A DNA stretch of 64,000 bases from Moritella sp. F3 (GTDB lineage: Bacteria > Pseudomonadota > Gammaproteobacteria > Enterobacterales > Moritellaceae). The stretch spans positions 160,727-224,726 of the forward strand of contig NZ_BLRL01000007.1 in NCBI RefSeq assembly GCF_015082335.1, in the 5' to 3' direction. Positions within the stretch are counted from its first letter, which is position 1; each line of letters opens with the position of its first letter. A model generated the notes under the pieces. It made no database searches, was not told the DNA's origin, and was given only the letters and a program-made list of their open reading frames with translations. Below, piece by piece: positions 9,576 to 19,272 of this stretch. Made by a program: the position numbers and the translations under genes.

Positions 9576-10319
9576 CTACTCATCAGCGATAAAGTGAATA
9601 GGTAGTTCGCTTGGCAGCGCTTTTTTATTGGTATAGATACGTTCAAATTCATGCAGTTTTCTCACTTTAACAGAGGCAAAGCGAGACCATTTACTGGTAT
9701 CTGCCACCAACCAACGTTGGCGAGCGTTATCTAAAATACAGCGTGACAATTCTGCCTCTTGTGTTTCATGCTCCATAACGGCATGGCTTTGCGTAATAGA
9801 GCCACAACTTACAATTGCAATATCCGCTTCAAAACCAGCAAAAAATATAAGTACACTGTGCCCTACAATATCTTGATGCTCACTTCTGAATAACCCTCCA
9901 GCAATATAAACCTCTGCAAATTTATTGGCTTCCAAGATCCGAGCAACTTGTAGGTTATTGGTAATGATGCGCAGCGATTTCTTATGCAACAAATAATGCG
10001 CAATACGTGTTATTGTCGTGCCGATCCCCATCATCACCGTGGAGCCATCTGGAATCGAGTTAGCGACCTCTTTGGCAAGCTTATCTTTAATGCCTGTTTC
10101 AACATCCGCACGAAATTGATAAGTCGTATTCGTGAGTAGCGCAGGTAAACTCACACCACCGTGTATCCGCCGTGCAATACCTTGCTCACACAATTGATTT
10201 ACGTCTCGACGTATAGTCTGCGTTGTCACGTCAAAATAAGTGGCCAAGTCATCAATTTGGATCCCTTCCACTTGCTTTAAACGCTGTAATATTTGTTGCT
10301 GACGTTGATTTAATTCCAT
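9576..10319 (-). CDS. DeoR/GlpR-family transcriptional regulator
   Basis: Sugar-phosphate-responsive repressor. The N-terminal winged helix (about residues 1-55) contains IQIDDLATYFDVTTQTIRRDVNQL, the DeoR-family recognition helix, followed by the wing motif ARRIHGGV. The C-terminal sensor domain shows the family motifs GIGTTITRIA, TNNLQVA and the DTSKW segment near the end. The 247-residue length is standard. The ATG at 10319 is preferred; an in-frame TTG at 10334 overlaps the stop of the upstream phosphodiesterase gene but has no ribosome site. Being co-transcribed with a glycerophosphodiesterase suggests a GlpR-like role. Likely operators are the ATGTTCA motifs at 11051-11208. Confidence 0.9.
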   Translation of the reverse strand: MELNQRQQQILQRLKQVEGIQIDDLATYFDVTTQTIRRDVNQLCEQGIARRIHGGVSLPALLTNTTYQFRADVETGIKDKLAKEVANSIPDGSTVMMGIGTTITRIAHYLLHKKSLRIITNNLQVARILEANKFAEVYIAGGLFRSEHQDIVGHSVLIFFAGFEADIAIVSCGSITQSHAVMEHETQEAELSRCILDNARQRWLVADTSKWSRFASVKVRKLHEFERIYTNKKALPSELPIHFIADE

Positions 10320-10330
10320 AAGACTACTTA

Positions 10331-11035
10331 TCAAAATGCGTTAGGTTTATCGGTAATGATGTTATCAACACCCCATGCTGTATATTTATCTATTTTAGTT
10401 GGATCATTTAAAGTCCAAATCATTAATTTTAACCCAGTATCTTTGATCGAGGTAGCCAAAACTTCGTCAAGAATGCGATGATCGATATGCAAACTGTAAA
10501 GTGCAAGAGGCTTCAGCTCCTCCAACATGTCTGCTGATTTAGTTTCAGTAATAAAACCGCGGCGAACATCAGGATATAGCGATTGGCATTGTACTAATGC
10601 GATTGCTGAGAAACTGGAAAAGAGTAGTTTTTCGATAGGAAAATTCATCGTTCTCACTGTCTCGATAACCTTATCCACTAACGGTTTCACGGCCTCTTCG
10701 CAATACGTTTTTATTTCAAGATTCATATTTAAATCGTATTTTTGACAAGCAAGCAGCGCTTCTTCAAGCGTTGGAATAGTCTCTCCAGCAAATTCAGCAG
10801 CAAACCAACTTCCTGCATCTAGCGCTTTAAGCTCACCAAGATTGAGATCTCCAACTCGTCCTTGGCCATTAGTACAACGTTGTACGGTTCGGTCATGAAT
10901 AATCACGGGAATATTATCTGCGCTCAACTGCACATCAATCTCAATCCATTTAATGCCTGACGCAACGGCTTTTTTAATGCCTGCGAGCGTATTCTCTGGA
11001 GCCAGTGCCGCGGCACCACGATGACCTGTAATCAT
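10331..11035 (-). CDS. Glycerophosphodiester phosphodiesterase (UgpQ-like)
   Basis: Hydrolyses glycerophosphodiesters to sn-glycerol-3-phosphate plus an alcohol. The TIM-barrel GDPD catalytic set is visible: GHRG (His5, Arg6), APENT (Glu14), EIDVQLS with metal-binding acids, the catalytic His in VIIHDRTV, and NLEIK. There is no signal peptide, so it acts in the cytoplasm on imported diesters. I place the start at the ATG at 11035 (GAG 8-10 bases upstream). A GTG at 11074 would add 13 residues but would run through an ATGTTCA motif that fits better as an operator. It lies in an operon with a DeoR regulator and divergent from a TRAP transporter. Confidence 0.92.
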   Translation of the reverse strand: MITGHRGAAALAPENTLAGIKKAVASGIKWIEIDVQLSADNIPVIIHDRTVQRCTNGQGRVGDLNLGELKALDAGSWFAAEFAGETIPTLEEALLACQKYDLNMNLEIKTYCEEAVKPLVDKVIETVRTMNFPIEKLLFSSFSAIALVQCQSLYPDVRRGFITETKSADMLEELKPLALYSLHIDHRILDEVLATSIKDTGLKLMIWTLNDPTKIDKYTAWGVDNIITDKPNAF

Positions 11036-11050
11036 ATCAGTTCTCAATAA

Positions 11051-11064
11051 ATGTTCATTTGAAT
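11051..11064. promoter_or_regulatory. ATGTTCA-type motif A, upstream of the GDPD gene
   Basis: ATGTTCATTTGAAT, one of three near-identical copies in this divergent region; it sits about 16 bases before the proposed GDPD start. The palindromic core (TTCA-2 nt-TGAA) suggests a repressor operator, most simply for the adjacent DeoR protein. Confidence 0.5.
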
Positions 11065-11174
11065 ATAGCGCCACTATAAAAGCCTAATGTTACATATATA
11101 TTAAATATAATAACTACTAGCGCACATAAATCAACTCAACATCTGCCGTCAACTCGGTAGAAATGTATAATTTC

Positions 11175-11208
11175 ATGTTCACTTGCAATGTTCATATGAA
11201 TGTAACAT
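11175..11208. promoter_or_regulatory. Tandem ATGTTCA-type motifs B and C upstream of the TRAP operon
   Basis: ATGTTCACTTGCA (11175-11187) is followed directly by ATGTTCATATGAA (11188-11200), two 13-bp direct repeats. The second extends into TGTAACAT to make an imperfect palindrome. Same motif as at 11051; probable DeoR-type operators. Confidence 0.5.
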
Positions 11209-11276
11209 TACTCATTTATACTGAACTTATACTTAAATAAGAAAATTTACTCATATTGATAGTAAGGATTTAATAC

Positions 11277-12293
11277 ATGAAAAAGCTAGTAGGAACGATT
11301 CTAACAGCCACATTACTGCTTGCCGGTTGTGGTCAACAAAGTGACGAAGACACTTCAGTTTCAGCAATCAAGCCGATTGATATCAATATGAGTTTAGTAT
11401 TCACTCAAAACGAATTACTCACACAAGAATTAATTCAGGTCAGCGATAAGATCCGCCAACGAACTGATGGCTCGGTTAATATAAAAGTATTCCCAGGTGG
11501 TCAGCTGCCTGTTTATAAAGATAACCTTGAACAAGTTGTTAACGGCGCAAATTGGATCGCCGTTGAAGACCTTAGCTACTTAGGTGATTACGTGCCTGAT
11601 TTTGCTGCGCTAGCAGGTCCTATGCTTTATAACTCATACGACGAATATCTTGCCATGATGCAAACTGACTTCGTTGCAGATCTAAAACAACAAGTTGAAC
11701 AAAAAGGCATTAAAGTATTAAACGCTGATTACATGTTTGGCTTCCGTCATATGATCACCAACAAAGAAATCAAAAATGCAGCGGATATGAAAGGCATGCG
11801 TATTCGCGTTCCTGGCAGTCAATTATTTATTAGCACGCTTGATTCGATGGGTGCATCACCAGCTGCACTACCTTTCCCTGAAACCTATGCAGGTGTTCAG
11901 CAAGGCGTAGTTGATGGGCTTGAAGGTTCAATCTTAACCATGTACTCAACCAAAATTTATGAGGTGGCAAAAAATATGTCTCTGACTAAACACTTCTTAG
12001 GCACGGTTGGTATTTATATTTCACCGACATTGTGGGACAAGTTAACGGCAGAACAGCAACAAATCGTAACAGAAGAGTTGGAAGCAGGCGCTATATCAAA
12101 CACCGCTGAATTAGTAAAATTAGATGCTGAATATACCCAGAAACTAGAAGATTTAGGCGTCACATTTAATAACGTTGACACGGCTGAATTTAGCAAACTA
12201 ACGGCTGATGTTTATAATCAATTCCCGACATGGAGCAAAGATATTCATCGCACCATCAACATGGAATTAGAAAAAATACGCGCAGTTAAATAA
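11277..12293 (+). CDS. TRAP transporter periplasmic solute-binding lipoprotein (DctP family)
   Basis: Captures a substrate in the periplasm and delivers it to the TRAP membrane subunits for Na+-coupled import. A lipobox LLAGC at residues 15-19 predicts lipid anchoring, unusual among DctP proteins but known. The DctP fold markers are present: an IRVPGSQLF-type helix/strand near residues 175-185 with the conserved carboxylate-clamp Arg (GMRIRVP), then FPETYAGVQQGVVDGLEGS. Strong ribosome site AAGGA, 8 bases from the ATG. It is first in an operon with the two permease subunits and a HAD phosphatase. The ligand is not known; the neighbours (GDPD, phosphatase) hint at a phosphorylated or glycerol-derived compound. 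Confidence 0.92.
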   Translation: MKKLVGTILTATLLLAGCGQQSDEDTSVSAIKPIDINMSLVFTQNELLTQELIQVSDKIRQRTDGSVNIKVFPGGQLPVYKDNLEQVVNGANWIAVEDLSYLGDYVPDFAALAGPMLYNSYDEYLAMMQTDFVADLKQQVEQKGIKVLNADYMFGFRHMITNKEIKNAADMKGMRIRVPGSQLFISTLDSMGASPAALPFPETYAGVQQGVVDGLEGSILTMYSTKIYEVAKNMSLTKHFLGTVGIYISPTLWDKLTAEQQQIVTEELEAGAISNTAELVKLDAEYTQKLEDLGVTFNNVDTAEFSKLTADVYNQFPTWSKDIHRTINMELEKIRAVK

Positions 12294-12332
12294 TAAAAAG
12301 TTAATTCTAAAGACTTTGTTATAAAAAGTTAG

Positions 12333-12368
12333 CGCGGCTTTGCTATTTATAGTGAAGCCGCGTTTATT
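12333..12368 (+). terminator. Hairpin between TRAP binding-protein and permease genes
   Basis: CGCGGCTT (12333-12340) pairs with AAGCCGCG (12355-12362), followed by TTTATTG. It is a partial terminator or 3' stabiliser that would keep binding-protein mRNA in excess over permease mRNA. Confidence 0.6.
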
Positions 12369-12408
12369 GTTGGTTTACTTGAAACCGAAGTAAATCGCAG
12401 GAGAAGTA

Positions 12409-12888
12409 ATGCATTTTATATTAAAAAATATCGAAGAAATCCTGGCTTCCATTGCTATTTCTATCACGATATTAGTTGTCATCATCAATGTGATCTTACG
12501 TTATGGTTTCGGATTTGTGGTGCCATGGAGTGAAGAGCTTTCAGTGATTTGCTTCATTTGGGCGGTCTACTTAGGCATTAGCTCATGCTATAAGCACAAG
12601 CTTCACATGGGCGTTGATATCATCGTGACATTATTACCAGAGTCAATGAGATGTCCGTTTAGACTTTTAGTATCAAGCTTTCTGCTAATCGTTAATATGC
12701 TCATGGCTTATCTGAGCTATGACTACATGATGTTATCAAACAAGGTAACACCAGTTATGGGCATGTCTTATCTAACCATCAACGGTGTACTCTTTTTCAG
12801 TTTCTCTTTAATGACGATCCACACAATTAACTTCATTAAAGATGACATTCAGCTGCTTCGCAAGAAGCCATTAAATACGTTTAAATAG
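12409..12888 (+). CDS. TRAP transporter small permease subunit (DctQ family)
   Basis: Four-helix membrane subunit that helps the large TRAP permease dock with the binding protein. 159 residues with hydrophobic segments at about 10-30, 45-62, 85-105 and 122-142. The DctQ hallmark VPWSEELSVICFIWAVYLG is present, as is NVILRYGF in the first helix. GGAG ribosome site 6 bases before the ATG. It lies between the binding-protein gene and the large permease, whose coding region begins within 10 bases of this stop. Confidence 0.92.
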   Translation: MHFILKNIEEILASIAISITILVVIINVILRYGFGFVVPWSEELSVICFIWAVYLGISSCYKHKLHMGVDIIVTLLPESMRCPFRLLVSSFLLIVNMLMAYLSYDYMMLSNKVTPVMGMSYLTINGVLFFSFSLMTIHTINFIKDDIQLLRKKPLNTFK

Positions 12889-12897
12889 GTGACACCA

Positions 12898-14181
12898 GTG
12901 GAAAGCTATATTCCTATTATTATTTTATTTGTCTTATTTTTACTTAATATACCCATTGCCTTTTCGTTGATATCATCAGCCATGGTGTATTTTCTATTTA
13001 TTAATGATTCCATTCCCGTAAGCTTGGTCATGCAACGTTTTATTTCATCGACGGAATCTTTTCCGCTGCTGGCGATCCCCTTCTTTATCATGGTGGGTTC
13101 AGTAATGAACTACGCGGGTATTAGCCGTAGTTTATTAGCCTTTGCAGATTCATTGATTGGCCATAAAACCGGGGGGTTAGCACACGTGAACGTGGCATTA
13201 AGCACCTTGATGGGCGGGATATCAGGTTCGGCAAACGCCGATGCGGCAATGCAATCCAAAATCCTAGCACCTGAAATGACCAAGCGTGGTTATGACTTAC
13301 CGTTCACAGCAGCAGTAACCGCCGCTTCATCAAGTATTAGCCCCGTGATCCCACCGGGTATTAACTTGATCATCTACGCATTACTGGCCAATGTATCTGT
13401 TCATCAAATGTTTATCGCTGGTTACATCCCTGCATTTATGATGGCGTTATCCTTGATGATAACAATCGCTTTTATTGCTCGACGCCGCAATTATAAACCA
13501 TCACGTTCAGCGCCCGCTCCCGCTAAAGAACGTTTACAGTGTTTCGCTCAAGCGATTCCTGCATTATGTATTCCTTTCGGCATTATTTTGGGTATGCGCT
13601 TTGGTTTATTTACCCCAACTGAAGCTGGCGCAATAGCCGTATTACTTTGTTCTATCATTGGTTTATTTGTTTATCGCGTATTAAAGCCACACCATTTCAA
13701 ATATATTTTGCAAGAAACGGTACAAGGCACAAGTAGCGTTATGTTCATCATTATTGGTGCCATGGTATTTGGTTACTATATGACGCTAGAACAAATACCG
13801 CATAACGTCGCTGCAGCCTTAATTGAATTAACCGATAACAAGTTAATTTTATTACTGTTAATTAACGTCCTACTTTTAGTTGTCGGCATGTTCATCGAAG
13901 GCGGTGCGGCGATGATCATCCTAACGCCACTGCTATTACCTGCAGTGCTTAACTTGGGCGTTAACCCTGTTCATTTCGGTATCATCGTTATTGTAAATAT
14001 CATGATAGGTGGCGTAACCCCACCCTTTGGTTCGATGATGTTTACCGTCTGCTCAATTTTAAAAGTAAAAATGGTCGATTTCGTGCGTGAAGTGTTACCA
14101 CTATTACTTGCACTACTCACTGTATTAATGATTTTAACTTATTCAGAAAGCTTGGTGATGTTTTTGCCGAATTTACTATAA
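12898..14181 (+). CDS. TRAP transporter large permease subunit (DctM family)
   Basis: Sodium-coupled transport subunit with about 12 membrane segments in 427 residues. DctM features: an N-terminal LLNIPIAFSL helix, the GGISGSANADAAMQSKILAPEM segment with its conserved Gly/Ser/Asp positions, SSSISPVIPPGINLIIYA, and FTPTEAGAIAV. I prefer the GTG at 12898 because AGGTGA lies 5 bases upstream; the GTG at 12889, abutting the DctQ stop, would add three residues. Translationally coupled to dctQ. Confidence 0.93.
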   Translation: MESYIPIIILFVLFLLNIPIAFSLISSAMVYFLFINDSIPVSLVMQRFISSTESFPLLAIPFFIMVGSVMNYAGISRSLLAFADSLIGHKTGGLAHVNVALSTLMGGISGSANADAAMQSKILAPEMTKRGYDLPFTAAVTAASSSISPVIPPGINLIIYALLANVSVHQMFIAGYIPAFMMALSLMITIAFIARRRNYKPSRSAPAPAKERLQCFAQAIPALCIPFGIILGMRFGLFTPTEAGAIAVLLCSIIGLFVYRVLKPHHFKYILQETVQGTSSVMFIIIGAMVFGYYMTLEQIPHNVAAALIELTDNKLILLLLINVLLLVVGMFIEGGAAMIILTPLLLPAVLNLGVNPVHFGIIVIVNIMIGGVTPPFGSMMFTVCSILKVKMVDFVREVLPLLLALLTVLMILTYSESLVMFLPNLL

Positions 14182-14198
14182 GCATTAGGAACCTAAAA

Positions 14199-14990
14199 AT
14201 GAATTCAGTAAAAAATAAATTAACACCAGATTGGCATAATGTGGAGTGGGTATTAACCGATGTGGATGACACCCTTACCTGGCAAGGAAAGTTACCACCA
14301 GAAACCTTAATTGCCCTAACAGAACTGCAGCAAGCAGGGATCAGAGTCGTTGCAGTCACTGGCGCTTGTGCAGGTTGGTGTGATCACATTGCACAGCTAT
14401 GGCCAGTCGATGCAGTTCTAGGTGAAAACGGCGCTTTCATTATGGAAAAAGAAAATGGCTACCTCACCCTGCGAGCCAATCGCTCAATGGATGAAATCGC
14501 CCAACAACAAGCAATACTAAAACAGCAAGTAAACACGATTTTAGCGGATTACCCCGACCTCAATTTAACGCTCGACCAATCATATCGATTATGTGAAGTC
14601 GCTATCGATATTGGCCAAAATAGAGCCCGTGTTGATGATGTTATAATTGCTGAAGTGGTTGCCAAAATTCATGCACTTGGGGCACATGCAACGGCAAGTT
14701 CCATTCATATCAATGCCTGGTATGGCGAACATTCAAAGAAAGCCACATCGTTGCAATTTTTGGCGGAAAAAGGCTTATCACCACAAGCGATTTTAACTCA
14801 ATCTTGTTATGTGGGTGATTCGATGAATGATCAATTGATGTTTGAAGCGCTATCAAAAACAGTCGGTGTAGCTAACATTGAAAAATATTGGCACCAGCTC
14901 AGTCACCATCCCAAGATAGTCATGAGTAAACCTGGTGGTTTCGGCTTTGCTGAATTTACGAAGCAGTTACTTGATATAAAAGGTCGCTAG
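14199..14990 (+). CDS. HAD-IIB (Cof-like) sugar-phosphate-type phosphatase
   Basis: Predicted cytoplasmic phosphohydrolase. HAD motif I is DVDDTL (residues 21-26; the usual DxDGT reads DDT). Motif II is in VVAVTGAC. The type IIB cap spans the middle, and the conserved motif III Lys (SKKATSLQFL) and motif IV GDSMND (about 208-213) are clear. Subfamily members include sucrose-6-phosphate and mannosyl-3-phosphoglycerate phosphatases, but the substrate cannot be fixed here. It is 17 bp behind dctM with a TTAGGA ribosome site, so it is the fourth gene of the TRAP operon. A role in dephosphorylating the imported compound or its breakdown product is an inference. Confidence 0.85.
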   Translation: MNSVKNKLTPDWHNVEWVLTDVDDTLTWQGKLPPETLIALTELQQAGIRVVAVTGACAGWCDHIAQLWPVDAVLGENGAFIMEKENGYLTLRANRSMDEIAQQQAILKQQVNTILADYPDLNLTLDQSYRLCEVAIDIGQNRARVDDVIIAEVVAKIHALGAHATASSIHINAWYGEHSKKATSLQFLAEKGLSPQAILTQSCYVGDSMNDQLMFEALSKTVGVANIEKYWHQLSHHPKIVMSKPGGFGFAEFTKQLLDIKGR

Positions 14991-15026
14991 ACTCGACAAT
15001 TGTCAGCGTCATCTCAATATAAAAAT

Positions 15027-15068
15027 CGATAAACGGATAGCCAATGACACGATCCGTTTATCGTATTC
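15027..15068. terminator. Bidirectional terminator between TRAP operon and MFS gene
   Basis: CGATAAACGGAT (15027-15038) and ATCCGTTTATCG (15052-15063), perfect 12-bp stem and 13-nt loop, followed by TATTCTTCTT on the plus strand and preceded by an A-run that gives U residues on the minus strand. Confidence 0.8.
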
Positions 15069-15071
15069 TTC

Positions 15072-16214
15072 TTATATATGTTTACTACGAACCAATACTA
15101 ATACCGGCACGACAGCAATAGCCATAAAGATAAAAATATTTTCCTTTAGCTCAGGATAAAATAATCCCGAAAGAAATGTCAGCAAGGCAATCGCTAAACT
15201 AAACGGAATTGCCGCATAAATAGCTTGCACTGTCATAGTATCTTCATCCGCTACATTCTCGGCAATATAGCGCATCGCTGCTAAATGCGCGATACCAAAG
15301 GTCACACCATGTAATAATTGCGACAACATAATCACACTCACATCCGTCGCATAACTTAACGTTAACCAGCGTAAAATACTGCCTAATGCGGCAATAACAA
15401 ACATAGTCCCCATGCTGGTATTGGCAAATAACCGTCGGCCAATGGCCAAGAAGAATATTTCACCGACAACACCCACACTCCAAAAGTAACCAATATAGGT
15501 TTCACTAATGCCAATATCCTGCCAATACACAGCACCAAAACCATAATAGGCAGCATGCGCGCCTTGTAGTAATGCCGTAATTAACAAGAATGGCCAAAAA
15601 CTTGGGCGACTTAAAATAGCCATAAAGCCACTACTGGTTTTACTGTTTGTAATCGTATCTTGCGGCATATTACGCACAGGCGTCACGGTTAAGAACAACA
15701 GCCCTGCTAAGCCGATAATAATGGCTAATAAGATAACTTGATGATCGAACGATTCCACTAATAGCCCAGTCGCGGCACTCGCTAACATGAATCCGATCGA
15801 GCCCCATAAGCGCGTCTTACCATAATCCATATTATTATAACGAACCAGTTTCGCGGCCATCGCTTCGCCAAGAGCCATTAGCGGTGAAAAAACAAAGTTA
15901 GTCAGCACCACCAATAGAAAGACAAAATACACATTATTGGTCAAGTAAAACCCTGAAAAGGCAATCATACTGGTTAATGTTAAACGTCTCATCGCCTGCA
16001 GTAACGATACTGTTGTGGTTAAATTACGAGTTAACAATAACGCGCCAGCAGAACGGGCAACTAACGCAAAAGCCAACATAGTTCCGATCATTTCTGTCGA
16101 TGTTCCCTCGCCCTTTAACCACAATGCCCAAAACGGTAACAAAACCCCGTAGACACCAAAAAAGCCAATATAATAAAGCCCCATCCATATTGTTGATGGC
16201 AGTGCAAAGCCCAT
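15072..16214 (-). CDS. MFS transporter, HcaT/NupG-like (MFS_1-like family)
   Basis: Twelve-helix secondary transporter of 380 residues. The N-terminal WMGLYYIGFFGVYGVLLPFWALWL and the conserved motif NMDYGKTRLWGSIGFM are characteristic of the 3-phenylpropionate permease HcaT group. The latter matches the YGRVRLWGSIGF loop shared with nucleoside:H+ symporters. AGGGA ribosome site 7 bases upstream. It is a single gene, with no aromatic catabolic genes near it, so the HcaT substrate should not be assumed. It lies back-to-back with acs, separated by about 300 bp. Confidence 0.85.
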   Translation of the reverse strand: MGFALPSTIWMGLYYIGFFGVYGVLLPFWALWLKGEGTSTEMIGTMLAFALVARSAGALLLTRNLTTTVSLLQAMRRLTLTSMIAFSGFYLTNNVYFVFLLVVLTNFVFSPLMALGEAMAAKLVRYNNMDYGKTRLWGSIGFMLASAATGLLVESFDHQVILLAIIIGLAGLLFLTVTPVRNMPQDTITNSKTSSGFMAILSRPSFWPFLLITALLQGAHAAYYGFGAVYWQDIGISETYIGYFWSVGVVGEIFFLAIGRRLFANTSMGTMFVIAALGSILRWLTLSYATDVSVIMLSQLLHGVTFGIAHLAAMRYIAENVADEDTMTVQAIYAAIPFSLAIALLTFLSGLFYPELKENIFIFMAIAVVPVLVLVRSKHI

Positions 16215-16510
16215 ATCTAATCCCTAAATAATGAAATATCAGTCCAATAATGAGCGACAGTCTACTCCCTTAGTAATGGATAATCGCTATTTATCAATAA
16301 AATATTATTATGATCTAGCCACTGTTTCATCAAAATAAACTGCCGCTTAAAGCAAAACCATCACAAAAAACTATCATTAATACTAAAGTCGTATTGCTAG
16401 ATATTTACGGCCATGGCATTTTTATTCACAGCAGATGTAAACATAACTCTCGATAAGACATGCTTGCATCCAGATGTGGACAAGGAATTTAATACTACTA
16501 AGGAAGAATA

Positions 16511-18457
16511 ATGAGCGACACTAAACTATATCCGGTACCTGCAGAATTTGCGCAAAACAGTTTATTAAATGACAATGCTTATCAAGCGATGTACAAGCAT
16601 TCAATTACCGATCCGGAAGCATTTTGGGGTGAACAAGGCCATATCGTTGATTGGATCAAACCTTATAGTCAAGTGAAAAGCACCAGTTTCCAACCTGGTC
16701 GTGTCGACATTAACTGGTTCCAAGATGGTCAACTGAATGTATCAGCCAACTGTCTTGACCGTCACTTAAAAGATAACGCCAACAAAACAGCCATTATTTG
16801 GGAAGGCGATAACCCAGAAGATTCTGAAAAATTAACTTACCAAGACGTTTATGAAAAAGTCTGCCAATTTTCCAATGCATTAAAAGCCCAAGGCATTAAA
16901 AAAGGCGATGTCGTTTGTCTATATATGCCAATGGTACCAGAAGCGGCTATTGCGATGCTTGCTTGTACCCGTATTGGTGCTGTGCACACGATTGTATTTG
17001 CCGGTTTCTCCGCAGAAGCGTTAGCCGACCGTATTGATAACTGCGGCGCTAAATTAGTCATCACCGCCGATGAAGGTGTGCGAGCAGGCCGTATTACGCG
17101 CCTTAAAGATTGTGTCGATACAGCCTTAGCTAAACCACAAGTGACATCCGTAGATAATGTGATTGTCTTTGCTCGCACTAAAGCAGACGTTACTTGGCAT
17201 GAAGGCCGCGATCTTTGGTGGCATGATGTAGTCAAAGACCAGTCGACTGAATGTGCGCCAGAAGCAATGAACGCCGAAGACCCATTATTTATCCTTTATA
17301 CTTCCGGCTCAACAGGTAAACCAAAAGGTGTATTACACACCACGGGTGGCTACCTGGTTTATGCCACGATGACGTTCAAATATGTTTTTGATCATCAAGA
17401 CTCTGACGTATTCTGGTGTACCGCCGATGTCGGTTGGATCACCGGTCACAGCTATTTAGTTTATGGACCACTGGCTAACGCCGCAACAACAGTATTGTTC
17501 GAAGGTGTACCAAATTACCCTGATACAGCACGTATGAGCCAAGTAGTCGATAAGCACCAAGTGACAACACTTTATACTGCACCAACAGCCATTCGCGCCC
17601 TGATGGCGAAAGGTGACGATGCAATTAAGGGCACCAAACGTACCTCATTACGCTTAATGGGTTCAGTGGGTGAACCCATTAATCCTGAAGCATGGCAGTG
17701 GTATTACAATACGATCGGTAATGCTTCAACACCGATTGTAGATACCTGGTGGCAAACCGAAACGGGTGGCATCTTAATTACACCACTACCAGGTGCGACC
17801 AGCCTTAAACCTGGTTCGGCAACACGTCCATTCTTTGGTGTGCACCCGGCACTGGTTGATAATGAAGGTAATATCCTCGATGGTGAGAATGAAGGTAACT
17901 TAGTGATCCTCGATTCTTGGCCTGGCCAAATGCGCGGTATTTACGGTGATGAGAGCCGCTTTGAAGAAGCCTATTTCTCAACATTCCCGAATATGTACTG
18001 CACAGGCGATGGTGCTAAGCGTGATATCGATGGTTATTACTGGATCACTGGACGTGTTGATGACGTACTGAATGTATCTGGTCACCGTATGGGTACAGCT
18101 GAAATTGAAAGTGCGCTTGTTGCTCACAATAAAATTGCTGAAGCGGCAGTTGTCGGTGTACCACATGATATTAAAGGCCAAGGCATTTATGCTTATGTCA
18201 CATTAAATGCAGGTGAAGAGGCTGATGAGGCGCTACTAAAAGAAGTGAAACAATGGGTACGTAGTGAAATTGGCGCCATTGCCACGCCAGATACTCTGCA
18301 TTGGACCCAAGCCTTACCAAAAACCCGTTCAGGTAAGATCATGCGCCGCATTCTACGTAAAGTCGCAACCGATGATACCGATACTCTAGGCGATACTTCG
18401 ACACTGGCAGACCCAAGTGTGGTTGATACCTTAATTGCCGAGAAGCAAGAAGCTTGA
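16511..18457 (+). CDS. acs: Acetyl-coenzyme A synthetase
   Basis: Activates acetate to acetyl-CoA through acetyl-AMP in the cytoplasm. 648 residues, the standard length. Seen are the ATP/AMP signature [20 protein letters not shown] (about 265-284), WWQTETGG in the adenylation core, the hinge-region [20 protein letters not shown], and the C-terminal TRSGKIMRR. The catalytic Lys in the last is also the target of Pat acetylation and CobB deacetylation in enterobacteria. Strong AAGGAAG ribosome site. No actP or yjcH follows; a hairpin closes the gene. Confidence 0.97.
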   Translation: MSDTKLYPVPAEFAQNSLLNDNAYQAMYKHSITDPEAFWGEQGHIVDWIKPYSQVKSTSFQPGRVDINWFQDGQLNVSANCLDRHLKDNANKTAIIWEGDNPEDSEKLTYQDVYEKVCQFSNALKAQGIKKGDVVCLYMPMVPEAAIAMLACTRIGAVHTIVFAGFSAEALADRIDNCGAKLVITADEGVRAGRITRLKDCVDTALAKPQVTSVDNVIVFARTKADVTWHEGRDLWWHDVVKDQSTECAPEAMNAEDPLFILYTSGSTGKPKGVLHTTGGYLVYATMTFKYVFDHQDSDVFWCTADVGWITGHSYLVYGPLANAATTVLFEGVPNYPDTARMSQVVDKHQVTTLYTAPTAIRALMAKGDDAIKGTKRTSLRLMGSVGEPINPEAWQWYYNTIGNASTPIVDTWWQTETGGILITPLPGATSLKPGSATRPFFGVHPALVDNEGNILDGENEGNLVILDSWPGQMRGIYGDESRFEEAYFSTFPNMYCTGDGAKRDIDGYYWITGRVDDVLNVSGHRMGTAEIESALVAHNKIAEAAVVGVPHDIKGQGIYAYVTLNAGEEADEALLKEVKQWVRSEIGAIATPDTLHWTQALPKTRSGKIMRRILRKVATDDTDTLGDTSTLADPSVVDTLIAEKQEA

Positions 18458-18802
18458 AATAAACCCCGCGAGTAAATAATATCCACTCGCGTTTAAATAA
18501 CCTTTTATCGGTGTAACTCTTGCCTTAGTTGCATCGATTTTTTGGTTTTAAATCCCCGCCACAAATTCACCGACATTCAGCCAATTACGAATGTGCGCTA
18601 GGTTTCACTTAGAGTCTAAACTTTAATAAAATATCAGATAAGACCAGTCAAATGCTGTTATATTCTCCGAAAATCATATAATGTGTAGAGAATTAGCAAC
18701 AATTGTATTTTATAAACATATATAATTGAGGTTTTCAGAAAAGCTAACGATGTAGACGTTATTTGCGGAGTTAGTGTCATTTTACCAGACAATGGAAGCA
18801 AT
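18458..18802. other. acs-aroQ intergenic region with acs terminator
   Basis: The first part holds a hairpin CGCGAGT (18467-18473) / ACTCGCG (18485-18491) followed by a T/A-rich stretch, the likely acs terminator. The remaining about 300 bases are strongly AT-rich and presumably carry the aroQ-accB-accC promoter. No open frame or convincing operator is visible. Confidence 0.6.
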
Positions 18803-19261
18803 ATGTCGCACAAACCTAGTATATTGTTACTCAACGGACCGAATCTAAATCTTTTAGGTAAAAGAGAACCTGAGACTTACGGCTATCAAACACTTAGTGA
18901 CATTGTAGAACATTTAACCGATGTTGCAACTGAGCACGACATTGATTTGCGTCACGAACAATCGAACGCAGAACACGAGCTCATTAATCATATTCATGCC
19001 GCGATGGGTAATACTGATTTTATCATTATCAATCCAGCAGCATACACGCATACCAGTGTGGCGATTAGAGATGCATTATTAGGGGTTTCAATCCCGTTTA
19101 TCGAAGTACACCTCTCTAATGTACACGCACGAGAACAGTTTCGTCATCATTCCTATCTATCAGATGTCGCTAAAGGCGTTATTTGTGGATTAGGGGCTGA
19201 CGGTTATGAATTTGCACTGCTTTCTGCTGTCAAACAGCTCAAGCAAACTAACAACAAATAA
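18803..19261 (+). CDS. aroQ: 3-dehydroquinate dehydratase, type II
   Basis: Third step of the shikimate pathway: 3-dehydroquinate to 3-dehydroshikimate. 152 residues, typical for the dodecameric type II enzyme. Catalytic features: [18 protein letters not shown] with the essential Tyr and Arg on the lid loop, [17 protein letters not shown], the [11 protein letters not shown] segment and the C-terminal [18 protein letters not shown] ribosome site. It is the first gene of aroQ-accB-accC, a common gamma-proteobacterial arrangement, with accB 11 bp downstream. Confidence 0.96.
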   Translation: MSHKPSILLLNGPNLNLLGKREPETYGYQTLSDIVEHLTDVATEHDIDLRHEQSNAEHELINHIHAAMGNTDFIIINPAAYTHTSVAIRDALLGVSIPFIEVHLSNVHAREQFRHHSYLSDVAKGVICGLGADGYEFALLSAVKQLKQTNNK

Positions 19262-19272
19262 AAGAGATCATT

